Below are positions 9,581-19,876 of a DNA stretch of 40,127 nt, piece after piece (positions within the stretch are counted from its first letter, which is position 1; the number at the start of each line of letters is the position of its first letter). The stretch is from Chitinophagaceae bacterium (GTDB lineage: Bacteria > Bacteroidota > Bacteroidia > Chitinophagales > Chitinophagaceae). The notes below the pieces were generated by a model that saw only the letters and a program-made list of their open reading frames with translations, was not told the origin of the DNA and did no database searches. The stretch is taken from positions 1-40,127 of the forward strand of contig CANGFK010000004.1 in the NCBI GenBank assembly GCA_947452925.1, written 5' to 3'. The position numbers and the translations under genes were made by a program.

Positions 9581-11698
9581 TTGAAAAATACACCCTTACA
9601 TATCGCACTGGTAGGCAACCCAAACAGTGGTAAAACGTCGCTGTTCAATGCATTAACAGGACTCAACCAACAGGTTGGCAACTTCCCAGGCGTTACCGTC
9701 GATAAGAAAACAGGGTTTATTAATCTCGATGACGAAATCAAAGCCGAACTTATAGACCTTCCCGGTACTTATAGCCTCTATCCTCGCCGTGCCGATGAAT
9801 GGGTAGCGTACAAAGTATTGATGAATGCCGACACCGAAGAAGTAAAACCCGATCTGGTTTTGCTTGTTGCCGATGCTAGCAACCTCAAACGTAACCTCCT
9901 CTTTTGTAGTCAGATACTAGACCTTAAGATTCCGGTAGTATTGGCTTTGACCATGAACGACCTGGCAGAAAAGAAAGGAATCAAGATAGATGTCAATGGA
10001 TTGGCAACCGATTTGGGCGTTCCGGTTGTCTTGGTCAATCCGAGGAAGAACAAAGGGCTTTCCGAATTAAAAAAAGTCTTGGCAAGGGCGTCTAAAGCTA
10101 CCAGCAAAAAATTTCAACGTTACTTTATCGATGCCGAAAAGCTTGCACCAAAAGCCATTGCTGATGTGCAAAAGCTCTTTCCTCAATTGAGTGACTATGC
10201 TGCCATACATTATCTCATAAATCACGAAAACTTCCCTTTGTCCGACCCACAACAGGAAGCCATTGAGCAGATTGAAATAGATAATAACTTCAATCCCACC
10301 AAAACGCAGGCAGAAGAAATAATGCAACGCTACCAACGTATCAAGACTACGATGGGGCAAAATGTGGTAGAACCCGATCCGCTAGAGAAAAAACTCTTTA
10401 CAGAAAAGCTCGACAACATATTGCTTCACCGTACGTGGGGCTATCTGATTCTCATCACAGTATTGTTCCTCTTGTTCCAAAGTATATTCTGGTTAGCACA
10501 GTTCCCAATGGACGGTATCGAATGGGTATTTCAACAGTTAGCCACTTACCTCAACAATCAATTGCCCGCAGCTTGGTGGAGCGATTTGTTGGTGAATGGT
10601 TTAGTAGCCGGTCTCAGTGGCATCATGGTTTTCATTCCCCAAATAATGATTTTATTTGGATTGATTACCCTCTTGGAAGACACCGGATACATGGCGCGCA
10701 TTAGTTTCCTGACTGATAAACTTATGCGCAAAGTTGGACTCAATGGCAAAAGCGTCATGCCCATGATTAGTGGTTTTGCCTGTGCCGTTCCTGCCATCAT
10801 GAGTACCCGTAACATAGAAAACAAAAAGGAACGGCTACTCACCATCCTCATCACCCCACTCATGAGTTGTAGTGCAAGACTTCCGGTCTATACTATCCTC
10901 ATCTCATTGGTCATCGACAATAAATATTATTTCGGTTTCCTCAGCCTGCAAGGGCTGGTGATGATGGCACTCTATCTTTTAGGCACTGTGATGGCACTCA
11001 TAGTCAGTTTTGTAGCCAAATGGTTTATCCATATCAAAGAAAAAAGCTTTTTCATACTCGAATTGCCCGTTTACCGTAGTCCTCGTTGGAAGAATGCAGG
11101 TATTACCATGGTCGAAAAAGCAAAGATTTTTGTTAGGGATGCAGGAAGGGTAATCATTACCATCAGCCTCTTGTTATGGTTTCTCAGTTCTTTTGGACCC
11201 GGCAACAGAATAGCCAATCTCAAGGACAAGTACACCATTGCTGTTCAACAGCACCCCGAACAGAAGAATGAGCTGAACAAACAATTATCTTCAGAGAAGC
11301 TACAGAATTCCTATGCGGGCATTTTAGGAAAAGCCATTGAACCGGCTATCAAACCATTAGGTTATGATTGGAAAATTGGCATTGCCCTTATCACTTCTTT
11401 TGCTGCGCGCGAAGTTTTTGTGGGCACAATGGCAACGCTTTATAGTGTAGAAGAAGAAAATAATTCGTCTCTTCGCGAAAAGTTACAGGCTGCTCGTCAC
11501 CCCGATGGCAGCAAGGTCTATACCCTACCTGCAGCACTTTCGTTGATGGTGTTTTATGTGTTAGCCATGCAATGTATGAGCACGCTCGCTGTGGTAAAGC
11601 GTGAAACCAAAAGCTGGAAATGGCCCGTCATACAATTCGTGTACATGACTTTACTGGCCTATTCAATGAGTTGGTTGGTCTATCATCTATTTTCATAG
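9581..11698 (+). CDS. feoB: Ferrous iron transport protein B
   Basis: G1 motif GNPNSGKTSLFNALTG, QQVGNFPGVTVDKK, DLPGTYSLYP; C-terminal gate/transmembrane segments. Apparent TTG start. Confidence 0.95.
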   Translation: MKNTPLHIALVGNPNSGKTSLFNALTGLNQQVGNFPGVTVDKKTGFINLDDEIKAELIDLPGTYSLYPRRADEWVAYKVLMNADTEEVKPDLVLLVADASNLKRNLLFCSQILDLKIPVVLALTMNDLAEKKGIKIDVNGLATDLGVPVVLVNPRKNKGLSELKKVLARASKATSKKFQRYFIDAEKLAPKAIADVQKLFPQLSDYAAIHYLINHENFPLSDPQQEAIEQIEIDNNFNPTKTQAEEIMQRYQRIKTTMGQNVVEPDPLEKKLFTEKLDNILLHRTWGYLILITVLFLLFQSIFWLAQFPMDGIEWVFQQLATYLNNQLPAAWWSDLLVNGLVAGLSGIMVFIPQIMILFGLITLLEDTGYMARISFLTDKLMRKVGLNGKSVMPMISGFACAVPAIMSTRNIENKKERLLTILITPLMSCSARLPVYTILISLVIDNKYYFGFLSLQGLVMMALYLLGTVMALIVSFVAKWFIHIKEKSFFILELPVYRSPRWKNAGITMVEKAKIFVRDAGRVIITISLLLWFLSSFGPGNRIANLKDKYTIAVQQHPEQKNELNKQLSSEKLQNSYAGILGKAIEPAIKPLGYDWKIGIALITSFAAREVFVGTMATLYSVEEENNSSLREKLQAARHPDGSKVYTLPAALSLMVFYVLAMQCMSTLAVVKRETKSWKWPVIQFVYMTLLAYSMSWLVYHLFS

Positions 11699-11770
11699 GT
11701 AGAAAAATAGGATGTAGAAAGTACAAACTACATTACTACAATATTTCATACTTCATATCTCCTATTTCTT

Positions 11771-11865
11771 TTTGGCGTGTCCCCGCAGCACGGGGTCGGG
11801 CTTTCCGTTCCAATCTTTTTGCCCAGGGCAGCAAAAAGGATTTCCACTACACTCCCTCACGTACT
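11771..11865. repeat. Dispersed-type intergenic element with small hairpins
   Basis: TTTGGCGTGTCCCCGCAGCACGGGGTCGGGCTTTCCG...CTTTTTGCCCAGGGCAGCAAAAAGGATTTCCACTACACTCCCTCACG; internal stems CCCC/GGGG and CTTTTTGCC/GGCAGCAAAAAG. Recognised from memory as a recurrent Bacteroidota intergenic sequence. Confidence 0.55.
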
Positions 11866-11889
11866 AGTCAATCCGGCTCACAATACACA

Positions 11890-12400
11890 TAAAACACCCC
11901 CTTTGCACCTTTTATTTTCCGCAATACCATCAAAGAAACTGCTTTTGTTCCCCAAAATTGGCGGCAACCTCCAAAAGGAACCTGTTACACACCCTGTTTT
12001 TAAATACAAGTTGTAAAAGGAGTTCCTTATGCAACTTGTATTTGAAGGCAAGCACCAAAAGAAGCTTGTTGCACTACTTGCCCCCACGGCAACTTGTGCG
12101 AGGAACTCCTTACACAAGTTGCCAGCATTTCCAGAGGTTGTAAGAAAGTCCCACGGCATATAATTTAAAATTCAGACACCAAAAGGAGTTCCTTTTATAC
12201 CTTGCCTTTAAATACAATGGCTGTGGGACTTTTTTTGAGGCATTGCGCATAAATACAACCATCAGAAGGAGTTCTTTTTAGTGATTGCAGATAAAGGCAA
12301 GCTATTAAAAAAGTTCCTTTTTGTATTTGTGCTTAACAATAAGATGTCGAAGGAGTTTCGGAAAGAGATTAGTTTATGCTGTAGGTTGTAAATTGGATTG
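11890..12400. repeat. 42-bp-period (2 x 21) degenerate array B; core AAAAGGAGTTCCTTTT
   Basis: GGAGTTCC-like cores at about 11935, 11977, 12019, 12061, 12102, 12144, 12185, 12226, 12268, 12310, 12352: spacing 41-42 bp throughout. Confidence 0.85.
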
Positions 12401-12435
12401 CGTTTGAAGTAGGGGAGTATACTTACTAAATAAAT

Positions 12436-12840
12436 GTACCGTTAGGTACGGTATATTGGTAGCAAACAACCCTACAATTACATTAAAGTGCCGTAGGCAC
12501 GACATATTGTTTTGATTTACAGAACAAATGCCTCATCTATTCCTATAATGACTATCCGCTTGTTGGTAATTCACTTTAATCTTGTGCATAATCTAGCCGT
12601 CATTTCGACGATAGGAGAAATCTAACCGAATAATATGGCTGGTTTCAATTGTATAATTGCGCAATTAATCAGGATTAGATTTCTCCTATCGTCGAAATGA
12701 CGTTCCTTTGGGTTCGAGAAACTTAGTACCAACAAGCGGATACTCATTATTCCTATTTATTATCCAACATGTCGTCCCAAATGGGACTTTAAGAATTTCT
12801 TATTACTAACCTTCTACCAATATTTCGTACCTAACGGTAC
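12436..12840. repeat. Nested palindrome of four inverted-repeat pairs
   Basis: Pairs: 12436-12462/12814-12840 (GTACCGTTAGGTACG..ATATTGGTAG); 12485-12511/12764-12790 (AAAGTGCCGTAGGCACGACATATTG versus AAAGTCCCATTTGGGACGACATGTTGG); 12553-12568/12727-12742 (TATCCGCTTGTTGGTA, perfect); 12598-12625/12675-12702 (CGTCATTTCGACGATAGGAGAAATCTAA, perfect). Confidence 0.9.
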
Positions 12841-12950
12841 TTGACTACAATAATTTCAATCTCTTATTATCATTGATTTTTATTTTTGTGTAATTATTAC
12901 ACATTAATACAGCATCTACGCCTTATTTTTATCAATCAATTACTTGTTTT

Positions 12951-15278
12951 ATGAAAAAGATACTTCTGCCTTTGCTTTTTTTATTGGTTAATTCAACCAT
13001 ATTCTCCCAAACTACTCACCTCAAAACGGAGGATGGTTCGTTTACTTTTATTCCGCTTCGAGAAAATATCATCAAAGTAACATTTCAGCCCATTGGTTAT
13101 ACCCATAATGAAAACATCAGTGATGCAGTCATCTTAAAACCGACTACTATTCCTTATAAATGTTCGGTTGTGCAAAATGGTAACACTGTTTTGGTGAATA
13201 ATACCGTTACAATTGCTGGCACGCACCATACAAATAACTTCAATAGCTTTTATTTTAGTCTATCTCCCGATGAAAAGATATTTGGTGGGGGAGAGAGGGC
13301 GTTGCCTCTAGACAGAAGGGGGTACAAATTGGACCTATACAATGCTCCTTGGTATGGATATGGCGAGGGTGCGGACCATCTGAACTATAGCGTACCCTTT
13401 TTTACTTCCTCTAGGGGATATGGGCTCTTTTTTGACAACCCATCGAGGGGATATGTGGATATTGGCAAGAAAGATTCATCGGTTTTGGAGTATGGTGCTG
13501 CAAGTGGCGAGCTTACTTTCTATATTATTCTAGGAAAAGACTACAAAACAATTCTACAGAACTACTATTCTCTCACTGGTACACAACCTTTGCCCCCACG
13601 TTGGGCATTGGGCAACCTTATGAGTAGGTTTGGCTACACCAGCGAGGCACAAGTGAAATCTATTTACGGTAAGATGAAGAATGATAACATCCCGGTTGAT
13701 GGTGTTATCTTCGATTTGTTTTGGTTTGGCGATAGTATCAAAAACGGTTTGGGCAATCTGGATTGGGTTAACAAAACAAAGTGGCCTGATCCTAAAGGTA
13801 TGATTGCCGGTTTTAGAAAAAACAATGTAAATACCATCCTAGTAACAGAACCTTTCGTTGTAAAAAATACATTGGCATATAATAGTTCAAAGCCTTACCT
13901 GGCAACGGACAGTATTGGTAATCCTGATCAGATTTCTGAGTTCTATTTTGGCAATGCAGGCTTGGTTGACATCTTTAGGAAAGATTCAAAAGACTGGTTT
14001 TGGACGTATTATAAAAAACAAATGACATTAGGCGTAGAAGGTTGGTGGGGAGATTTGGGAGAACCCGAAATGCATCCGACCGCTATGTTCCATAACTTGA
14101 AAGATTTTGGATTTAAAAGACCCTTTTCCGCAGATGAAGTGCATAATGTGTACGGACACAACTGGACTAAAATGTTATTTGATAAATATGCCACAGATTA
14201 TCCCAACAAAAGATTGTTTAGCTTGAATAGAAGCGGGTTTGCAGGTACCCAACGATATAGTATTTTCCCTTGGACGGGCGATGTAAGCAGAAGTTGGAGT
14301 GGATTGAAAGCACAATTACCCGTTTTGTTGGGCATGAGTATGAGTGGCGTTCCTTATGTGCATAGTGATGCAGGTGGTTTTGCAGGTGGGGAGGGAGATA
14401 ATGAATTATATGTCCGTTGGTTGCAATTGGCAGCTTTTACGCCCATCTTCAGACCACATGGTACCGCTTTATTTGAGGTTGATAAGCAAGCTTTTAGTTT
14501 TCCTTCCGAGCCTGCATTAATTGATGAGCCATATAAAACCATCGCTAAAAAGGTAGTAAACCAACGTTACCAGTTTTTGGCGTACAATTACACACTAGCA
14601 TTCCAACAAACCCGCAATAAACAACCGCTTATGCGCCCAATGTATTATGAGAATCCAACAGATTCCATTGCTTGCGCTACCGGTGACGAATATTACTGGG
14701 GAGAGAACATTATTGTGGCACCCGTGTTGGAAAAGGCTACCAACTTCAAAAAGGTTTATCTGCCAAAAGGCGTCTGGTACAACTATAACACGAAAGAAAA
14801 GGAGAAAGGAGAAAAACAATTTAAAGAACCAGTCTCACTTGACGCTATTCCCATTTATGTAAAAGCAGGAACAATTTTGCCACTCTATAAAGAGACGGTT
14901 TTTACCAGCACAACGGCTCTTAAGAATGATAAATTAACGATAGAATACTATCCTTCAGAGGAAAAGTCTGCCTATACGCTTTATCTTGACGATGGAACAA
15001 GCAAGAATGCCTTGGTTTCAAATCAGTATGAATTGATCTCCTTTTCTGCACAGACGGTTGCAGAAAAAGGTTACCGTTTTTCCATCAACTCCAACCAAGG
15101 AAACTACAAAGGGAAACCAGTAAGCACTCTTTTTACTTTATCAATAGTGCAAACGAAGGCCTTTAAAAATGTATTTGTCAATGGAATAAAACAAAATACC
15201 TCAGTAGATTATACCAACAACACCCTGTGTTTTCCAATCAGGTTCACTGGCTCACCATTAAAGATAGAAGTGAAGTAA
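12951..15278 (+). CDS. Glycoside hydrolase family 31 (alpha-glucosidase-like), secreted
   Basis: Signal peptide; PPRWALGNLMSRFGYTSEAQVKSIYGKMKNDNIPVDGVIFDLFWFGD, GWWGDLGEPEMHP, HSDAGGFAGG motifs. Confidence 0.92.
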   Translation: MKKILLPLLFLLVNSTIFSQTTHLKTEDGSFTFIPLRENIIKVTFQPIGYTHNENISDAVILKPTTIPYKCSVVQNGNTVLVNNTVTIAGTHHTNNFNSFYFSLSPDEKIFGGGERALPLDRRGYKLDLYNAPWYGYGEGADHLNYSVPFFTSSRGYGLFFDNPSRGYVDIGKKDSSVLEYGAASGELTFYIILGKDYKTILQNYYSLTGTQPLPPRWALGNLMSRFGYTSEAQVKSIYGKMKNDNIPVDGVIFDLFWFGDSIKNGLGNLDWVNKTKWPDPKGMIAGFRKNNVNTILVTEPFVVKNTLAYNSSKPYLATDSIGNPDQISEFYFGNAGLVDIFRKDSKDWFWTYYKKQMTLGVEGWWGDLGEPEMHPTAMFHNLKDFGFKRPFSADEVHNVYGHNWTKMLFDKYATDYPNKRLFSLNRSGFAGTQRYSIFPWTGDVSRSWSGLKAQLPVLLGMSMSGVPYVHSDAGGFAGGEGDNELYVRWLQLAAFTPIFRPHGTALFEVDKQAFSFPSEPALIDEPYKTIAKKVVNQRYQFLAYNYTLAFQQTRNKQPLMRPMYYENPTDSIACATGDEYYWGENIIVAPVLEKATNFKKVYLPKGVWYNYNTKEKEKGEKQFKEPVSLDAIPIYVKAGTILPLYKETVFTSTTALKNDKLTIEYYPSEEKSAYTLYLDDGTSKNALVSNQYELISFSAQTVAEKGYRFSINSNQGNYKGKPVSTLFTLSIVQTKAFKNVFVNGIKQNTSVDYTNNTLCFPIRFTGSPLKIEVK

Positions 15279-15288
15279 CCATATAATA

Positions 15289-15327
15289 AAATAACCCGAT
15301 TGACTAGATCAATCGGGTTATTTTCTA
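15289..15327. terminator. Bidirectional terminator-like hairpin between convergent genes
   Basis: AATAACCCGATTGACTAGATCAATCGGGTTATTTT. Confidence 0.85.
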
Positions 15328-15351
15328 AACGTATAACGTAATACTTAAAAC

Positions 15352-15867
15352 CTACAACTCTTTTGCTTTCTTATAAATAGGTACTGTGCTGCACGGTTCT
15401 CCATACATGATGCTCTTTGCAAAAGGCCTGAGCTTTGCAGTAACTTCTACATAAGCACTTTCTGGTATGGATACCTCTCCACAACCTTTTACCACCACTC
15501 TTTTATCCAAATATTCCTCTCCTTTAAAGTTCGTGAGTTTTCTTGTTATCAAGGTAGAGATTAACTGCGCTTCATCCCCAAAAACAACCTCTTTAGCCAC
15601 AGGTTGCAGGTAATTAGCCGCCAACATATACGCCCACATTGGTATGACGGCATCTGCGGTACAAGTTACGGCCACATATTTACCCTGATATTTTTCCCAT
15701 TCGGTTGTTTGTAACGCTGCACGGTAGTCCTTTTCTTTTAGAATCAATCCCATAAAAAGATAGTCCTTCAAATCAAAAACTACTATCTCTCCTTTTGGAT
15801 AAAACTCCTCCAGGTCTAATGTTATAATGCCGCTTTCTGCTACTTTATTTACGATGACTGTTTCCAT
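15352..15867 (-). CDS. DUF2480 family protein
   Basis: VNKVAESGIITLDLEEFYPKGEIVVFDLKDYLFMGLILKEKDYR... matches remembered DUF2480 pattern. Confidence 0.8.
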   Translation of the reverse strand: METVIVNKVAESGIITLDLEEFYPKGEIVVFDLKDYLFMGLILKEKDYRAALQTTEWEKYQGKYVAVTCTADAVIPMWAYMLAANYLQPVAKEVVFGDEAQLISTLITRKLTNFKGEEYLDKRVVVKGCGEVSIPESAYVEVTAKLRPFAKSIMYGEPCSTVPIYKKAKEL

Positions 15868-15972
15868 GACTAATGATGATTAAACTGATTTGAATGAAAG
15901 AAATGATTTAGTTGGTTTAATGCGAAAGTACAGTCATCCTTACAATTTTTGTTTTCGGTAATTGCAAAAAAT

Positions 15973-16008
15973 AAGAAGCCGTCCTTTTAAATAAGGACGG
16001 CTTCTTAA
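15973..16008 (-). terminator. Intrinsic terminator downstream of the PPIase gene
   Basis: AAGAAGCCGTCCTTTTAAATAAGGACGGCTTCTT, T-rich on the minus strand after the stem. Confidence 0.85.
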
Positions 16009-16048
16009 TTATTTTTATCTCCTTTATTCCCCTTTAGGGGTTAGGGGC

Positions 16049-18148
16049 TTAATAAAATTTACTTCTATAATCCTTGATGGTTGCTGCTTTACGCAATGCA
16101 TCACCACCTCTGTAGAATGCCGAACGTTGTTGTTGCAATAGGGTTTGCTTCAACGTCTGCTCATCCGTAGTTGTAGATTTTGCTCCTATGTTTTCTACTC
16201 TTATTGCATAAACTCCGATTGATCCTGCAATAGCTTCACTCACTTTTCCTTTAAGATTCTTGTTGAAAGCCGCACCAATTACTTTACTTTCCATACCTAT
16301 TCCTGGTATGAATGCATTGGTAAATGAAAGGCTATCCGCTTTTGTAACTGGTGTACCTGTGCTTTGACTGATTGCTTCTAAAGATGCTCCCTTGAACTTA
16401 CTTTCTATAATTTGTTTCGCTTTCTTTTCGTTACGTGCCAACGATTCTACCTGAGGACGTAGCACAGAAACATCTGGCAAACCAGGTTTGTTAATAATTG
16501 TCTCAATTGCAACAATATACTTGTCACCAACTTCAAATGGTTCAGAAATATCTCCTTTATCGTGTGCATAAACCCAACGAACTAGCTCGCGAGATTGACC
16601 TACTGCACCTACATAAGAATCATTTTCCTTTATTTCATTGGCAGTTAGTCCTGCTTTATTTATTTTCTTAGCATTATCATTAAAATCTTGCAAGCTTTTG
16701 TTTTGTGCAGAGAACTGAGCAGCAGCAGTGCTTGCAGCAGAAACTGTTTCGGAACTAGCAATAATTGGTTTTGCCAAGTAAGCAATCTTATACGCAGGCT
16801 GAGGATTCTTTTGTCCCAATACTTCTATGTAGTGGTAACCATAATCAGTCTTTACTACGCCCTTGCTACCCACAGCTTTGTCGAAAGCAAACTCATTAAA
16901 CTCAGGAACCATTTGTCCTTGAGGGAAGAAATCATATACACCACCCTTATCCTTACTTCCTGGATCAGCAGAATATTTAGCACATAGCTGATCGAAGTTT
17001 GCTCCTCCAGCAATAGCAGTTTGTAGGCTATCGGCCAATTTCTTTGCCACGCTATCTTCTTTTATTTGCTGACCACTCTTAGGGTCTGTAGTAGCAATCA
17101 ATATATGACGCACCTTAGCACTATCAGGCCAGTTCTTTGTGCCAATCAGTTTTGCAATAACATAATTATTTCCATCTTGATAAGGACCATAAGTCTGACC
17201 AGCAGCCAATTTGAAGATGCTATCTTTCTTTGCTGACTCAACTTTTGCTTTAGAGAAATAACCATTTTTGAAAGCTATCTCAGTTCCTACTTTTCCTAGG
17301 TAAGCTTTTTCATCTTTTGTAGCAACAAAATCACCTTTCAAAGCACTGATAGAAGCCAATGTTGCAGCACTGTCAGCTCCACTTGGTGTTGCATCAAATG
17401 CTACATAGGTAATACCCCTTGTTTCCTCTTCTTTGTCGTATTCTTTGTGGTGTTTTTGCGCATAAGCAACAATTTCATCATCAGATACCTTAAGTGTAGA
17501 GTCTATTATAGTATTATATGGAACAGCTACATAACTGATAGATGCAATTGCATTGTTATCTGCTTGTGTTTTTTCAACTAACCATTTTGGTATATAAACA
17601 GAATGTTGCAACAGGTCGCTATATTTTGAACGTAGCTTCTGTTCGATAGTTGGTTTCAGATAAGCTTCATTAATCATCTCAATTTGCTCAGCATTCTTGC
17701 TCTTTTTTACCTGAGTGATGATCTGTTTTGCTTTCTCTACATCAAATACACCTGTTTTTTCGTCAGTAAATTCTCTTTTCAACGGAGATTGTTGAGGATC
17801 GAACAAGATATCAGACAATTCTTTGTCGCTAACAGACAATCCTAGCTTATCATATTCCTGGTTGTTGATGATACGCTCCACATCTTGATTCCAAACATTA
17901 GGAATCAGTTGCTCTCTGTTTCCTGCTTGCTGACCATACAATTTTTGCATCGTAGCCAACTCATTTTCAAAGTCAACACGTTCAATATTTACCCCATTTA
18001 CTTTTCCTAGTGTACTAGTATTAGTAAAAATACCGCCTCTTCCTCCACCGAGTGCCCTATCTTGTAGGATAAATGAAATTAAAGCAATAGCAATCAGCCC
18101 AAACATAATCCAGGCACCCTTATCACGAATCTTTTGAATAACAGACAT
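16049..18148 (-). CDS. Peptidylprolyl isomerase, PpiD/SurA-like (parvulin domain)
   Basis: N-terminal TM anchor MSVIQKIRDKGAWIMFGLIAIALISFIL; parvulin-like VRHILIATTDPKSG...FDQLCAKYSADPGSKDKGGVYDFFPQGQMVPEFNEFAF. Confidence 0.92.
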   Translation of the reverse strand: MSVIQKIRDKGAWIMFGLIAIALISFILQDRALGGGRGGIFTNTSTLGKVNGVNIERVDFENELATMQKLYGQQAGNREQLIPNVWNQDVERIINNQEYDKLGLSVSDKELSDILFDPQQSPLKREFTDEKTGVFDVEKAKQIITQVKKSKNAEQIEMINEAYLKPTIEQKLRSKYSDLLQHSVYIPKWLVEKTQADNNAIASISYVAVPYNTIIDSTLKVSDDEIVAYAQKHHKEYDKEEETRGITYVAFDATPSGADSAATLASISALKGDFVATKDEKAYLGKVGTEIAFKNGYFSKAKVESAKKDSIFKLAAGQTYGPYQDGNNYVIAKLIGTKNWPDSAKVRHILIATTDPKSGQQIKEDSVAKKLADSLQTAIAGGANFDQLCAKYSADPGSKDKGGVYDFFPQGQMVPEFNEFAFDKAVGSKGVVKTDYGYHYIEVLGQKNPQPAYKIAYLAKPIIASSETVSAASTAAAQFSAQNKSLQDFNDNAKKINKAGLTANEIKENDSYVGAVGQSRELVRWVYAHDKGDISEPFEVGDKYIVAIETIINKPGLPDVSVLRPQVESLARNEKKAKQIIESKFKGASLEAISQSTGTPVTKADSLSFTNAFIPGIGMESKVIGAAFNKNLKGKVSEAIAGSIGVYAIRVENIGAKSTTTDEQTLKQTLLQQQRSAFYRGGDALRKAATIKDYRSKFY

Positions 18149-18729
18149 AATAAATATTTATTAATTAATTTTTTAGGTTGGCAAAAATAGGGGAATAATA
18201 TGTTTAAAAAATATGTGGAAAAATCCTTCTAATTCAAGCTCCTTTTATCATTCGTTATGTTAACAAATAGTAAGGCATTTTTTTTATTCTAATGCGAGTG
18301 ATAAATCTCAATTTTCAAAATAAAATAGTACACATCAAACATGTTTATAACCCTCTTTTTTGGTGTATAACGGTCAATTTTCAATTTTAAAAGGGGGATA
18401 TTTGTGTAATAAATAGATTTTAAAATTCTATTAAAAAGCTTACACAGTATTTTTTTATCCTTAGTTATCCATGTTAACCGAATATTAATATAGTGTGAAC
18501 TCATTAATGTGCTAATTGCTTTTAAATTCATATTATTCTGTTCAAAACCCACTCAATCCCTTATCTATAAAGGATTGTAGTTTGTTTATTAAATGTTAGT
18601 ACCGGTGAATAACGCTCATCTTATTAACTTCGCTGCCTGTGTACAACTAAGTTTTCCCGATATCCACATGCATAATAGTAGTAGTGGGTTATATAAATAA
18701 AGTATTATTAAAGAAGTATTACAAGAGTT

Positions 18730-19737
18730 ATGAACATTGAAAAAGCAAAAGAGAAAATTTTTGAAAATGGGTACCTTAATCTAGATGTAGATCCTTCTTT
18801 GGATTTATTTGCGGAGATTGAAAAACTGAAGAAAGAAAAAAATGCCATTATTCTGGCACACTTCTACCAGGAGCCCGACATTCAGGATATTGCTGATTAT
18901 ATTGGAGATAGTTTGGGACTAGCTCAAAAAGCACAGAGCACAGATGCCGATATGATTGTGTTTGCAGGGGTTCATTTCATGGCCGAAACAGCAAAAATTC
19001 TGAACCCTTCAAAAAAGGTTCTCCTCCCCGATTTGAACGCTGGATGTTCTTTAGCTGATTCTGCACCCAAAGACCTGTTTAAGGCCTTTAAAGAGAAGCA
19101 TAGCGACCATTTAGTGATATCATACATTAATTGTTCGGCAGATATAAAAGCCTTAAGCGATATTATCTGCACAAGTAGCAATGCAGAGGCGATAATTAAT
19201 AGTGTTCCTGCCGATCAACCCATCCTTTTTGCGCCCGATAAAAACTTAGGGGCATACCTTAATAAAAAGACGGGAAGGAATATGTTGCTATGGAACGGGG
19301 CTTGTATGGTTCATGAAATATTTAGTCTGGAAAAGATTACGAAATTAAAAATAAGGCATCCCGAAGCGCAGGTTCTTGCTCACCCTGAATGTGAAGAAGC
19401 CATACTTAGAATTTCAGATTATGTAGGAAGCACCACTCAGATACTTAAATATTCAGTTGCTTCTGACTGTAATTCCTTTATTGTGGCAACAGAAACAGGT
19501 ATTCTGCATCAAATGCAAAAAGATGCCCCAAATAAGACGTTTATTCCGGCTCCGCCTACAAACAATTGTGCGTGCAACGATTGTCCGCACATGAAGCTAA
19601 ATACACTAGAAAAACTATACTTATGTATGAAGTATGAACAGCCAGAAATACTGATGGATGAAAACTTAAGAATTGCTTCAAAAAAACCTATTGATAGAAT
19701 GTTGGAGATAAGTAGGAAAGCGGGGCTGATAGGTTAA
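18730..19737 (+). CDS. nadA: Quinolinate synthase
   Basis: [74 protein letters not shown]. Confidence 0.95.
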   Translation: MNIEKAKEKIFENGYLNLDVDPSLDLFAEIEKLKKEKNAIILAHFYQEPDIQDIADYIGDSLGLAQKAQSTDADMIVFAGVHFMAETAKILNPSKKVLLPDLNAGCSLADSAPKDLFKAFKEKHSDHLVISYINCSADIKALSDIICTSSNAEAIINSVPADQPILFAPDKNLGAYLNKKTGRNMLLWNGACMVHEIFSLEKITKLKIRHPEAQVLAHPECEEAILRISDYVGSTTQILKYSVASDCNSFIVATETGILHQMQKDAPNKTFIPAPPTNNCACNDCPHMKLNTLEKLYLCMKYEQPEILMDENLRIASKKPIDRMLEISRKAGLIG

Positions 19738-19786
19738 AGAATAGATATTAGTTATTAGATATTAGATATTAGTTTCAGAACAAAAG

Positions 19787-19826
19787 AAAGGGTGTTGATT
19801 TATATTTAAATAAATTAACACCCTTT
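19787..19826. terminator. Terminator-like hairpin between convergent nadA and the downstream hypothetical
   Basis: AAAGGGTGTTGATTTATATTTAAATAAATTAACACCCTTT. Confidence 0.8.
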
Positions 19827-19876
19827 TTATATTTTTTACAATTAATATCTACTATCTAATAACTACTATCTAAAAC

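Noticed and set aside
11878-12159. 93-aa minus-strand and 61-aa plus-strand ORFs in array B as genes
   Set aside because: Both frames follow the 42-bp repeat, neither has a credible start or domain, and both fall inside repeat sequence.
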